Of a stretch of DNA of 64,000 bases, positions 33,671-43,485 are shown in pieces. The stretch covers positions 36,987,691 to 37,051,690 of the forward strand of contig NC_063174.1 of assembly GCF_023159225.1 (NCBI RefSeq). Direction: 5' to 3'. Origin of the DNA: Perognathus longimembris pacificus. Its lineage: Eukaryota > Chordata > Mammalia > Rodentia > Heteromyidae. The notes under the pieces were generated by a model that was not told the DNA's origin, searched no databases, and saw only the letters and a list, made by a program, of their open reading frames with translations. The stretch's first letter is position 1, and each line of letters starts with the position of its first letter. Both the position numbers and the translations under genes were made by a program.

Positions 33671-33727
33671 GTTGGCACATATATACATACATATACATAT
33701 ATATATGAATATATGATTTCTTTCTTT

Positions 33728-33930
33728 TTAGTGTGCTGATCCTGGGGCTTGAAATCAGGGCCTGGGCACTGTCTCTGAGCTTTTTTGCTCAAGACTAGGC
33801 CCTCTACCACTTGAGCCACAGCTCCACTTTACAGACTTTCCTGCCCAAGTTTGCTTTGAATTAGGATCTTCAGATCTCAAGCCTCTTGAGTAACCAGGAT
33901 TATAGGCATAAGCTGCTGGAACCCACCAAG
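33728..33930 (-). mobile_element. B1-Geo SINE, antisense, linker deleted
   Basis: Antisense Geo and B1 parts, but the TTAATTGGAGATAAG linker between them is missing (CCACTTTACAGACTTTCC). Confidence 0.8.
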
Positions 33931-34035
33931 AAACTATTTCTTAGGGATAAATTTAAACATATATGAGGAAATCTATCTATACAAGGGAATTACAAAACAT
34001 TGCTATGACAATTTTAAGGATAGACAAGAGTGAGT

Positions 34036-34560
34036 CAATCTACTCCTAGAGAAAGTAGACAGAGGTCACTTGGGTCGTGAATGACAAGGCCCCAAGTAGG
34101 GGTGGGGCTTCCCCAAAGCCTACTTGCTCAGGTCACAACCGCGCATGCACAGCTACTGGCATCTATCTATAGCGCTTAGCGCTTGCCCTGCTAGATTTAG
34201 GACTTCCATTGGTTCCACCCTTCTTTTCTGTGCCCTCTGGAATGAGAATGCTTACTCTCTTCTATCCTGTAGGTAAGGTCCACCCCCTGGAAGGGCTCCA
34301 TGCAGATGCCCCCGGCTGTCTAAAGTCTCCGTCCAGTACCTGAGTTACCTAGGTAACTGGCATACTTGGAGGCAGCCATCTCCCCTCACCTGGCCACACC
34401 TCCCCGCCCCTGCCCTAGGTAAGGTGCAGCCAGGCCGTAGGTCAGCCCTTCTTTCCCGCCATGCATCATATCATCTCCACCACAGGCTAGCGTTTTCTCT
34501 CCTGCCTGAAAACTGAGTAATGTTCTCCTTCATCCGCTACCTACTTTAATAATCCTTACA
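34036..34560. other. Unassigned CpG-bearing block, possibly LTR-derived
   Basis: About 500 bases lying between an L1 remnant and unique sequence, with at least ten CpGs (ACCGCGCATGC, AGCGCTTAGCGC) and a repeated TAGGTAAGGT at about 34271 and 34418. It has the length and composition of an LTR, but I could not find matching duplications or a TATA/poly(A) pair. Confidence 0.3.
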
Positions 34561-34640
34561 CTATACAGAAGTATGTAATTTGCTCTTTAAGTTTTCCAGT
34601 AGTTCATGCTTAGGAATTTGCTTTGATTCTCAAGAGACTT

Positions 34641-34880
34641 TAGCCATGAACGTTTGTTTCTTATTTTTTTTTTTTTTTTGGCCAGTTCTGGAGCTTGAAC
34701 TCAGGGCCTGAGCACTATCTCTGAGCTTCCTTTGCTCAAGGCTAGCACTGTACCACTTGAGCCACAGCGCCACTTCTGGCCTTTTCTGTTTACGTGGTAC
34801 TGAGGAATTGAACCCAGGGCTTCATGCATGTTAGGCAAGCACTTTACCACTAAGCCACATTCCCAGCCCTAGCCATGAAC
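34641..34880 (-). mobile_element. IDL-Geo SINE, antisense, with perfect TSD
   Basis: Full antisense copy. TAGCCATGAAC lies at 34641-34651 and 34870-34880. Confidence 0.95.
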
Positions 34881-34954
34881 TTTTAACAATGGAGTAACTC
34901 GTAAGATCATGGAACATTTGGAGATGGATGTTACATTTTGAGATAGCCATGAGT

Positions 34955-35290
34955 TTTTGGAGGCCCAGAGGCTGAATATTAGTTTGAGTATGAAATATCA
35001 ACACCACTGCCCCTAGACTCATTGTTGAAAGTTTGGTACCCAACTGTTGATGTTATTTTGGGATGTGGGCAAGTAGGGAACTGGAGACAGGTCCTTGGAG
35101 GCTGTCTTGTCTCAATTCCCTTCTTCTTTCCTTCCATCTGCTTCTTGTCTGTCATGAGGTATGTAGCCTGTGTCATGTGCTTCTGAAAACAAGACTTTCT
35201 GCCTAACCATGCTCCCACTATCAACAGAGCCAAGGGCTGTAGACTGAAAACTCTGAAATGTGAAACAAATAAAAAAATTGGAGGATGGAC
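34955..35290 (+). repeat. Ancient interspersed repeat, family not assigned
   Basis: GTTTGAGTATGAAATATC, ATTGTTGAAAGTTTGGTACCC, TTATTTTGGGATGTGG and ACTGAAAACTCTGAAATGTG follow a dispersed mammalian repeat consensus whose name I cannot give with confidence. Confidence 0.5.
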
Positions 35291-35369
35291 ACAGAAGTGA
35301 TATAAGCAGATTCATAAAAGACTGAACAGACAGACTCAAAAAGTAAAGCTACATTGGAGGTTCCAAGAC

Positions 35370-35855
35370 TTCATTTTTTTTTTGGTTGCCAGTATTAGGG
35401 CTTAAACTCAGGCCTGAGTGCTGTCCTTTAACATTGTCACTTAAGGTTAGCACTCTACCATTGAACTACAACTTTACTTCTAGCTTTTATCTTCCTTTTT
35501 CTTTCTTTTTTTTTTTTTTTTTTTTTTGCCACTCCTGGGGTTCAGGGCCTGGGCACTGTTCCTGAGCTTCTTTTGTGCAAGACTAGCACTCTACCACTTG
35601 AGCCACAGAGACATTTCTGGCTTTTTCTGTTTATGTGATGCTGAGAAATTGAACCCAGGGCTTCATGTATGCTAGGCAAGCACTCTACCACTAAGCCACA
35701 TTCCTAGCTCCCCACTTCTAGCTTTTGGATGGTTAATTGGAGATAAGTATCTCACAGATTTTCCTTCCCAGGCTGGTTTCTAATCACAGTCCTCAGATCT
35801 CAGCCTCCTGAGTAGCTAGGATTACAAGTGTGAGCCACCAGAGCCTGGCTTGACC
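35370..35855 (-). mobile_element. B1-Geo SINE, antisense, split by a younger SINE
   Basis: The Geo part lies at 35375-35488 and the linker and B1 head at 35727-35855 (GATGGTTAATTGGAGATAAG, GTAGCTAGGATTACAAGTGTG). The parts rejoin within the Geo module once 35489-35726 is removed. Confidence 0.9.
35476..35726 (-). mobile_element. IDL-Geo SINE nested in B1-Geo, with perfect TSD
   Basis: Antisense IDL-Geo bounded by ACTTCTAGCTTTT at 35476-35488 and 35714-35726. It sits inside the Geo module of the older element. Confidence 0.95.
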
Positions 35856-36257
35856 TCAAGCTTTTACTGGGATCTGCAAACATGTGGGTAACCAATTCTG
35901 TCAAACTAGGACAATGTGTCACCAACTTCTGGAACTGGGTTATGGGCCATCTGTCCGTCCACATGTCTGGCCAGCGGAGTCTTTGGACTTGGTCAGACCA
36001 GAGTGTTTTCTTTAATTTTTGCACACTTCAGGGACTTTGGGACAAGACCCTGTTGTTATTCCTTCAAGTCATCAGACCAAGATGTGCTATTGCTGTTTTT
36101 TTTTTCATCAACATCTAAGTCATCATTTCAGGTGTTGGGTTTTCTGACTCCCCGCCTAGCTCCTGTATCATTGGTGTTCTTATCAATCAAAGGGTTCTGT
36201 AACGTGGAAGCCTATTTCCTGTACTGTGCGTGAGTACCTGTGCATGCACATGTACAT
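35856..36257. other. Unique sequence
   Basis: No feature recognised. Overlapping open frames on both strands have no known similarity. Confidence 0.4.
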
Positions 36258-36477
36258 GGATGTGTTGTCCTGGGGCTTGCCTCAGGACATGAGCTTTTTT
36301 GTTCAACACTCAACAGTCTACCAATTGAGCCACAGCTCCACTTCTGGCTTTTTTGGTAGTTAATTGGAGATATGAATCCTATGGGTTTTCCTGCCCAGGC
36401 TGGTTTCAAACTGTGAACCTCAGATCTCAGCTTCCTGAGTTGCTAGGATTACAGGTGTGAGCTACTGGTGCCTAGCT
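36258..36477 (-). mobile_element. B1-Geo SINE, antisense
   Basis: Antisense Geo (TTGAGCCACAGCTCCACTTC), linker TTAATTGGAGATATGAA and B1 head (GCTAGGATTACAGGTGTGAG). Confidence 0.88.
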
Positions 36478-36634
36478 TCTTAATAATTTTTATGCACATT
36501 CTTTTAATCAGAAGAATCACAGTGCTGGGCAGTCTTAGTTCTTGGGTCCATTTAGGGCAAGGTTAGAAAACTTATTTTGCCTATACATTAGTATTCAATG
36601 GAAAAGATGTGCTATAGAACAGTAATCTGTGTTT

Positions 36635-36639
<5 letters not shown>

Positions 36640-36708
<69 letters not shown>

Positions 36709-36921
36709 CAGTCATGGGGCTTAAACTCAGGACCTGAGCGCTGTCCTGAGCTTCTTTTGCTCAAGGCTAGCACTCTACCACTTTGAGCCACAGTGCCACT
36801 CTGGTTTTCTGGTGGCTACTTAGAGATAAGAGTCTCAGGGACTTTCCTTCCCTGGCTGGCTTTGAACCACAATTCTCAGATCTCAGCCTCCTGGTAGCCT
36901 GTGTGAGTCACCATGTGTCAC
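36640..36921 (-). mobile_element. B1-Geo SINE, antisense, with (CT)n tail
   Basis: The plus-strand (CT)33 at 36640-36705 is the expanded tail of this minus-strand element. The body runs through antisense Geo to a B1 head with a small deletion (CTCCTGGTAGCCTGTGTG). Confidence 0.88.
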
Positions 36922-37153
36922 TATGTGTTTCTTTTTTTTTATTAAATGTTTTAATGTTATTTATAAAGATGATGTACAGAGGGGTTTCTGTTTATTTTAA
37001 AAGTCAGGTAATGAGCACGTTTCTTTTTGGATAATGTCACCCCTTCCTTCATGCTTTCCCAGGTTTTCCCTCTGATCTCTGCCCATAAGTTGTATAGTTC
37101 ATTTTCAACATAATTACCTACTGAGTACAACTGCTGCATAATATGTGTTTCTT
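36922..37153 (-). mobile_element. Short L1 3' end, antisense, with perfect TSD
   Basis: About 208 bases of antisense L1 3' UTR between TATGTGTTTCTT repeats at 36922-36933 and 37142-37153. Confidence 0.93.
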
Positions 37154-37500
37154 AAAAGATTCCAAAAGTATAGTATATCCAGGGGAGAATTCCAGTCATG
37201 TAACTCCTTTGAAAAATGAACTTACAGTTCAGCAAAATGAATACCAGGAAGCTGGCACTTGTTATTGGAAAGTGGAAGGACCACGGGGAGGAAGAGTAGA
37301 TGGAGAGAGAAATTGTGGGCAAATACAGCTATAATATTGGAAGTATGTATGTGAAAATGGAACTAGATACCTTGAGGTAGGATTGGGACAGATGGGAGGA
37401 GAAGAACATGGAAGGGGTGACATTGATCGAGATGCATTGTACTAATAAACTGACATGCTGAATTGAAACCCCTTTGTGCAACTACTTAAAGAGAGTAAAA
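37154..37500 (+). mobile_element. Probable L1-type 3' UTR fragment
   Basis: GTATGTATGTGAAAATGGAAC, a GGGAGGAGAAGAAC purine stretch, TGTACTAATAAACTGACATG and GAAACCCCTTTGTGCAACTAC resemble a rodent LINE 3' UTR. The family is inferred. Confidence 0.5.
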
Positions 37501-37900
37501 AAAAATATGGTAAAAAGATTATCCAGCATAATATTGAATTTTAACTCCTTCTCTTTGGCTTTCTGTGATTCCCATGGTCATTATTCTGGCTTGCCTCAGT
37601 AACTCAGGTGTACAAATTTGTAGAAATTCATTGTATACTCAAAATTCACACATTTTCTAGAGCTGGTGCTGAAACAACTTGATATTCACTCAAAATAAAA
37701 GCAACTTCACAACTCTTACCTCAAACCATATTAAGAAATCAACTAAAACCCCTTTGTATATCACCTTTATAATTTTTAAAACCTTAAAAAATAAAAAGGA
37801 AAAAAATCAACTAAAATTAACTCTAGACATAAAGATATAATCTTAAATCCCAAAGCTTTGGAATAAAACATAGGAGGAATTTTTTTATGATTATGAAATT
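37501..37900 (+). mobile_element. Ancient L1 ORF2 remnant
   Basis: Broken homology to the ORF2 region (ACCTCAAACCATATTAAG, TTAACTCTAGACATAAAG, GGAATAAAACATAGGAGG), interrupted by a tiny L1 insertion. Confidence 0.65.
37736..37816 (+). mobile_element. 55-bp L1 3'-end insertion with perfect TSD
   Basis: Only 55 bases (37749-37803) of an L1 3' end (CCCCTTTGTATATCACCTTT, poly(A)-like end) lie between perfect 13-bp duplications AAATCAACTAAAA at 37736-37748 and 37804-37816. Confidence 0.9.
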
Positions 37901-37939
37901 TGGGGGCTTGGCAGATTTCTTAGATGGAATTAAACTGTA

Positions 37940-38200
37940 TTGAGGGGCCAAGGGATATGTACTTAGCATGTGTGATACCCTAAGGTCAATCCCTAGTAAG
38001 AAGAAAGGAAGAAAAGAAGGAAGGAAGGAAGGAAGGAAGGAAGGAAGGAAGGAAGGGAGGGAGGGAGGGAGGGAGGGAGGGAGGGAGGGAAGGAGGGAGG
38101 GAGGGGAGGGGAGGGGAGGGAAGGGAAGGTAGTAGGAGGGAGGAAGGAAAGAAGGAAGAAAAAGATAGGAGGAGAAAGGGGAGAAAGAAAGAAGGAATTG
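37940..38200 (+). mobile_element. Decayed ID SINE with GGAA/GGGA purine tail
   Basis: ID-like remnant (GGATATGTACTTAGCATGTG, AAGGTCAATCCCTAGTAAG), then (GAAG)n, (GGGA)n and GGAAA-type units to about 38195. Confidence 0.7.
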
Positions 38201-38252
38201 TGTTGAATCTTCCCAAAAGTAATACATTATTATTACAGAGAATTTAAAAGTG

Positions 38253-38253
<1 letters not shown>

Positions 38254-38303
<50 letters not shown>
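38254..38303. repeat. (AT)n microsatellite
   Basis: About 25 uninterrupted TA units. Confidence 0.97.
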
Positions 38304-38305
<2 letters not shown>

Positions 38306-38369
38306 TAGGGTCCCCTCAAATGTACTGGGAATTATCACATTATTCTATAGGAAGTTTGCTTAAACTTTA

Positions 38370-38690
38370 TTCATATGCAAGCTGGATAAAGTGCTAAGCA
38401 TTTCACATACATACATTCTTATTTACTTCTCCCAACAAATGTCTGGTAATGCTGTTATTCATGATCACCAGCAGTACTTGGAAGACATCATAGATAATAG
38501 TAAGTATCTAACCTTACAGATTTACCCAGTGTGTATATAATGTAATGGTCAACTAACATTGATGGATCATGTACCAAGCCCTTCTCACATATTTCAACTA
38601 TACCATGAGATTGGCATTAGTTTTCATAATGAGAAACCTAAAGGGTCTCAAAGGTTAAGGGAGCCTACCTATCAGAGGTAAGTTAGGAGC
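38370..38690 (+). mobile_element. MIR SINE relics
   Basis: Two MIR-like stretches: 38385-38470 (AAGTGCTAAGCATTTCACATA) and 38555-38690 (CATGTACCAAGCCCTTCTCAC, AATGAGAAACCTAAAGGGTC). Confidence 0.65.
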
Positions 38691-38696
38691 ATAGAT

Positions 38697-38775
38697 TCCA
38701 GCTGGAGCTCAAATGATAAAGTTCCTGCCTAGTAAGCGTGAGACTCCTAGTTCAAACCCCAAAACCACAGAGGAA
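38697..38775 (+). mobile_element. ID-type SINE monomer
   Basis: GCTGGAGCTCAAATGATAAAG and CTAGTAAGCGTGAGACTCCTAG, with B-box AGTTCAAACCCC. Confidence 0.75.
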
Positions 38776-38794
38776 GACAGAGGAGAGGAGAGAT

Positions 38795-38995
38795 TCTAGA
38801 TTCATGTTTTTGGTTCAAATCTTAGCTCCATCAGTTACCGTGACTTTTAAGAATGTACTTCAACACCTATATAACTGAACAATGGCACCACCTGCATGTT
38901 CTGTTCAGAGCAGAAGATGCCAGCATGCACATATGATTCTTGGCACTTTACTAGGCACATAAACTCTTCATAAATAGTAGTTGTAATTAAGATGG
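38795..38995 (+). mobile_element. MIR SINE relic
   Basis: GGTTCAAATCTTAGCTCCATC, then TTGGCACTTTACTAGGCACAT and ATAAATAGTAGTTGTAATTA follow the whole MIR core in order. Confidence 0.75.
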
Positions 38996-39847
38996 TAAAG
39001 AGGTTAGATTAAAGCCTATTAGGGGTTCCTACCAAACTTCAGGTCAGCCTTAAACATGGAGGGGAATGTCCCAACAGTCTGTGCCCAGAAAGGCCATGGT
39101 AACCGGCCTAAGTTAGCAGAGCCTTTGGACTCACACCCATTATCAGGGATTTACTATGGTAATGGCAATGACTCCTTATGCATTTATGGAGCTTGATGGC
39201 TTTAAGGCACATTCATATACACTGCCTTGTGAGAAAGACTTTATTACAATGGCATTTTACAGGAGACTGAGGAGCCACGGGAGGTAATGTAGCCAGTGAA
39301 GGACCACAGTATGAGGTCCTGTAAGCCTTCCACCATCACACTGGGGCCATCTTCCACCATCACACTCACTCTCAAGCTTCTGTGCCCAGTGGTCAGCCAG
39401 TGCAGGAGGAAGGCAGGGAGAGCCAGGCTCAAGGGAAGGGCTTAGGGGATGTCTGATCTAGAACAGGTCTCACTGGGTTGTGTTCTAGTGTAGCCAACTA
39501 TCTGTACAGCAGTGGAAAGTCAGTGTCAAGTTCACCTGGGAGAGTTTACAAACAGATTATATGGTTAAAGAACAAACTAGGTAAATGTGCAGTGCTAGGA
39601 ATCAGAAATGTGGTTTGGTGGTAGAATGGAGTGAGTGTGGTTAGAACAGAAAAGGACACTAAGGGTGAGCTGGGGTAGCAGGAGTGCTCCATGTCTTTCT
39701 TTGAGAATGTGACACAAGTGTGTGAACCTATAAACATTATTGGAATTTTCAGTGGAATTCATCACTGAAGATTGTACACAAGTTATGCCTCATTTTTTGG
39801 AATGGAAAATAAGAAAGCAAGATTTTAAATATTGCGTTTACTGAGGA
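38996..39847. other. Unique sequence
   Basis: SINE-free. A 16-base unit CTTCCACCATCACACT occurs twice (about 39328 and 39351). No gene. Confidence 0.4.
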
Positions 39848-40435
39848 CCAATCTTGAGCACAGTGATTCATGCCTGTAATTCTAGCTACTCAGGAATCTG
39901 AAATCATGGGAATTAGTTTGTTTTTTGGGTTTTTTTGGTTTTTTGTTTTGTTTTTGCCAGTTCTGGGGCTTGGACTCAGGGCCTGAGCACTGTCCCTGGC
40001 TTCCTTTTTGCTCAAGGTTAGCACTCTGCCACTTGGGCCACAGCACCACTTCTGGCCGTTTTCTGTATATGTGGTGCTGAGGAGTTGAACCTAGGGCTTC
40101 ATGTATGCGAGGCAAGCAAGCACTCTTACCACTAGGCCATATTCCCAGTTCCGGGAATGAGTTTTAAGGCTAGCATGGGCAAAACATTTTAGAGACTCAA
40201 TGTAAACCAATAAAAAGCTGGATGTGGTGGCGAGTGGCTGCCATGCCAGCTCTAAAGGAAACGTAAATGGGAGGATCCTAACCCAGGAAGGTCTAGACAA
40301 AAAGCAAGAGTCTATGTGAAAAATATCTAAAGCAAAAAAGACTGAGGGTATGACTCAAGTGGTAGAGTAACTACCTAGAAAGTGGGGGCCCTGAGTGAGT
40401 TCAAATTCTAGTACTGACACACAACAAACACTTTC
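39848..40435 (+). mobile_element. B1-B1-ID composite SINE, interrupted
   Basis: First B1 at 39848-39907, resuming at 40165-40212. Second B1 at 40213-40335 (GGATGTGGTGGCGAGTGGC, GAAAAATATCTAAAGCAAAAAAG). ID unit at 40336-40430 (TATGACTCAAGTGGTAGAGTAAC). An antisense IDL-Geo sits inside the first unit. Confidence 0.75.
39908..40164 (-). mobile_element. IDL-Geo SINE, antisense, nested in a B1 unit
   Basis: GGGAATTAGTTT (39908-39919) and GGGAATGAGTTT (40153-40164) are duplications with one mismatch. The tail is a mixed T/G run. The ID head has a GGCAAGCAAGCA duplication. Confidence 0.9.
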
Positions 40436-40440
40436 TAAAA

Positions 40441-41082
40441 GACATCTCCCTTATCCTTTCTGAAATGAAGAATTTAACTAACATGAAGTTGAGGATTTAC
40501 GTATGACGAGAGCCAATATTCAGGTGGGTGTGGAAGCGTTCCATCCTTTAGCCTCTAACCCCATCTCCTGGCCTAGGGCCTCAGCTTGCTAAGAACCACA
40601 CCCGGGTGTGTGGAGGGGGAGGTCTGAGGGTCCTGGATGCTGTGGGGAGCCTTCCAAATAACATTAGCTTCCAGTAATACATTTCAACTGTCACCATGGG
40701 CCCCAGATGGAGGGTTTGGGCATTTAATTCTTTCCAGTGATGGCTGAAATAACATTTTCATTCTCATCCTTATTTTCAAGGCCTGGTAATTTTATGAGAC
40801 CATTACCACTGGGGCTGTGTTGTTCTCATTTTCCATGTAAATAGGAAGGAGACTTGCTGCAGCAACTAGGAGAAATGAATGGGCCTCTCTCTCTCTCTCT
40901 TGATCTATTTTTAATCTAAGGGCTCAATGAATAGTAGCCTATAAGCAGCCCTAAGCCTGTGTGCACCAAACAAATAAGGACTAATTGTAGACCTCAAGAC
41001 TAACAAAACTGCAAAGGAAAGTAGGAATTACAAGTTTAGACAAAAATTGAAACATTCAATTGAATACACACACAAACACACG
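40441..41082. other. Unique block, candidate conserved non-coding element
   Basis: About 640 bases without recognised repeats and with complex, homeobox-site-like AT-rich words (GGCATTTAATTCTTTCC, GGTAATTTTATGAGACC, AATAACATTTTCATTC). This is typical of conserved enhancers. Conservation was not tested. Confidence 0.35.
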
Positions 41083-42004
41083 CAATTTTTTTTATTAATT
41101 AAAAAAAATTTTGACAGTGTTGTGCAAAAGGGGTACAGTTACATAATAGGGCAGTGTGTACATTTCTTGTGATATCTTACACCCTGTTTTTCTTTCCCTT
41201 CCCTAGGTCAGGTAGACATATATACTATACACAGTGTACCAAAAACATATACAGTATCCACATGGCCTATACCAAAGGAAATTCACTTAGGACTTTAAAT
41301 GTAACATCAACAATACAGTTTGCTTATCCTTGTCTTAAATGAACATACATACATAGCTTTTGAGCTATTGTGATCCACTGAGAGGTCTATTTTTGACCTT
41401 TATATGTTGAGTAATTGTTTGGTTTTAGTTACATAATGTAGGGTCGCTGACCCAAACCTGTGGGAAATACCATTTGACAAGAAGTTTTTGGTTTCGCAGA
41501 CCTGGTCTCTACTGTCTTCCCCTCCCCCCACCTTAACAGTCATATATCAAGGAGATCATGCCCCTTTGTTTTCTGTGTTCTAGGCTTGTCTCGCTTAACA
41601 TTATTTGTTCAAGTTCTGACCATTTCCCTGCAAATACCAATATTTCACCATTTCTAACCGCTATGTAGTATTCCATTGTGTATAGGTAACATATTTTTGG
41701 ATCCATTCATCTGTGGTTTCCATATTTTGGCTATTGTGAATTGTGCAGTGATAAAACATGGATGTGCAGATGTCTTTTTGATATCTTGAGGCCTGTTGTT
41801 CAGGATAGATGCCTAGGAGTGGTATGGCTGGGTCATAGGGTATGTCTATGTTGAGCTTTTTGAGGAACCTCCATACTGTTCTCCAAAGTGGTTGTACTAA
41901 TTTGCACTCCCACCAACAATGAAGAAGGGTTCCTCTTTCCCTGCACTCCCTCCAGCATTTGTTGTTGCCTCAGTTCAGAGTATAGGCCATTCTAACTTTC
42001 ATCA
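41083..42004 (-). mobile_element. 5'-truncated L1, antisense: 3' UTR and ORF2 end
   Basis: Reverse-oriented counterpart of the copy at 6.2-7.1 kb: T-rich start, complement of the poly(A) end, then ATGTAGTATTCCATTGTGTATAG and GAACCTCCATACTGTTCTCC. It is about 920 bases and non-coding. Confidence 0.9.
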
Positions 42005-42185
42005 TTGAAAGTCCATGAGACTCTTTGTCTCCAATTAGAAAGCCAGAAGTAGAAGTGGAGCTGTGTGGCTCTAGTGGTAGAGCACTAGCCTTGAGCAAAA
42101 AAGCTCAGGGACAGCATTGCGGACCTGAGTTCAAGCCCTAGGACCAGCACACATGCATGTGCACACACACACACATACATACACA
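42005..42185 (+). mobile_element. 5'-truncated B1-Geo SINE
   Basis: Starts at GAAAGTCCATGAGACTCTTTG, so the B1 head is missing. The linker and Geo module are present, with a (CA)n tail. It abuts the L1 5' truncation point. Confidence 0.85.
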
Positions 42186-42204
42186 CCAATGAAAGCTAAA
42201 AAGG

Positions 42205-42255
42205 GCTGGTGGGAATGGCTCAAGTAGTAGGGTACCTGTTTAGCAAGAGGAACTG
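42205..42255 (+). mobile_element. ID SINE fragment
   Basis: GGGAATGGCTCAAGTAGTAGG with the following GTTTAGCAAGAGG. The B-box half is lost. Confidence 0.55.
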
Positions 42256-42326
42256 AGTACTGAGAAGCAGCAGCAGCAAGAGGAAGTAGAAAAGAGAAGG
42301 CTCTAGTTTACATGTGATAAACTAGC

Positions 42327-42377
42327 CCATGAGCGCTCCAATGCCATGAGCACCCCAATGCCATGAGCAACCTGGGA
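42327..42377. repeat. 17-bp tandem repeat, three units
   Basis: CCATGAGCGCTCCAATG, CCATGAGCACCCCAATG and a third diverged unit lie head to tail. Confidence 0.85.
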
Positions 42378-42499
42378 TTCCTGGGAAGGAAATTGAGGGG
42401 GACAGACAACAGCCAGGCCCAGTGGTGGTTCAGGCTCTGGGACCACACTTGAGCAGGGATGTGTCATGATTCTCACCTTAAAGTGACTGGAAGGCTCTA

Positions 42500-42645
42500 T
42501 CACACATTTTTAATTCTCATAACTTCCTACAGGGTGGATTATACAATCCTCATTTTCCAAATCAAGAAGCTCCAGCTCAGGGTTTGGATAATTTACCCAA
42601 CGTCATGACTGATGGGGGCAAAGCTGCTTCTGTCCAGCTGGGTCT
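42500..42645 (+). mobile_element. MIR SINE relic
   Basis: TCTCATAACTTCCTACAGGG, ATCCTCATTTTCCAAATCAAG and a diverged AATTTACCCAACGTCATGAC stretch. Confidence 0.65.
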
Positions 42646-42806
42646 TTCTTTCCACTCTTCCAGATGCTTTGCAAACTGAGCTTTAGAATGCTGTCATGGC
42701 AGTTGTTATGACAATGAGGTGGGATGTTGGAAGAGAGCTCCAATGTTTCCAGAATAGCTACAGACTCCTTGTTAGACCCTGGGGGCCCTTAGGTAGGGGA
42801 GGACAC

Positions 42807-42852
42807 CAGGGTCAGATTCTGTTTCACTAATCTGAAACAGAATCTGACCCTG
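42807..42852. repeat. Perfect inverted repeat: 20-bp arms, 6-nt loop
   Basis: Left arm 42807-42826 begins CAGGGTCAGATTC and ends GTTTCA. Right arm 42833-42852 is its exact reverse complement, around loop CTAATC. No mismatch occurs in 20 pairs. No repeat family explains it. Confidence 0.97.
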
Positions 42853-42884
42853 AACAATATATAGTGTTGGTCACAAGGTCACAC

Positions 42885-43200
42885 AGGGTGGTGTATCCCA
42901 TAGTCACGGTACTTGGGAGGCAGAGGCAGAATTATCACAAGTTGAAGGCTACATAGTAAGACCCTGATTCAATAATACTCAACAACGTCACTCACTGGTA
43001 GCTCATGCCTATAATTCCAAGATCTGAGGATCAAGGTTCAAAGCCAGCCCAGGCAGAAAAGTCTGTAAGACTCTTATCATCGACTAACCAGCAAAAACAC
43101 TGGGCTGGAGATGTAGTTCAAGTGGCAGAATGTCAGTGATGAAGGGGAAAAGCTGAGTTCAAGTTTTGGTATGGCACCAAACCCAACAACAACGAACCCA
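42885..43200 (+). mobile_element. B1 monomer followed by B1-ID dimer
   Basis: B1 at 42885-42985 (TACTTGGGAGGCAGAGGCAG). At 42988-43190 a second B1 head is joined through ATCATCGACTAACCAGC to an ID-like unit (GGAGATGTAGTTCAAGTGGC). Confidence 0.65.
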
Positions 43201-43255
43201 AACATCAAACAAATAAAAACAAAAAACTAAACACCAAAAAAGAAAAACCCAAGCA

Positions 43256-43485
43256 AAGCCTGGCATTGGTGTCTCACACCCATTTACTCCTAGCTACTCA
43301 GGATGCTGAGATCTGAGAATCAGAGTTCAAAGCCAGCACTGGCAGGAAAAGTCTGAGACTCATCTCCAAATTAACCACCAAAGAACTGGAAGTGAATCTG
43401 TGCCTCAAAGTGGTAGAGCACTAGCTTTGAGCAAAAAGAACTCAGGGTCAGTGCCCAGGCCTGGAGTTCAAGCTCCACAACCTGG
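43256..43485 (+). mobile_element. B1-Geo SINE
   Basis: B1 head, TCCAAATTAACCACCAAAG linker and Geo module (CTCAAAGTGGTAGAGCACTAG). Confidence 0.9.

Larger units (their letters stand above)
32500..34030 (+). mobile_element. Ancient L1 ORF2 fragments, several times interrupted
   Basis: Pieces at 32515-32927, 33162-33190, 33395-33560 and 33932-34030 correspond to the L1 reverse-transcriptase region (CCAGGCCCAGATGGCATCAG, GACCAAATCAGGTTTACCCC, AATCAATGTAATTTACCATAC). Frames are destroyed. Younger insertions separate the pieces. Confidence 0.8.

Noticed and set aside
37823..38338. 171-codon Pro/Ser/Leu-rich open frame on the minus strand
   Set aside because: It is made of GGAA/GGGA and AT repeats plus an L1 remnant.
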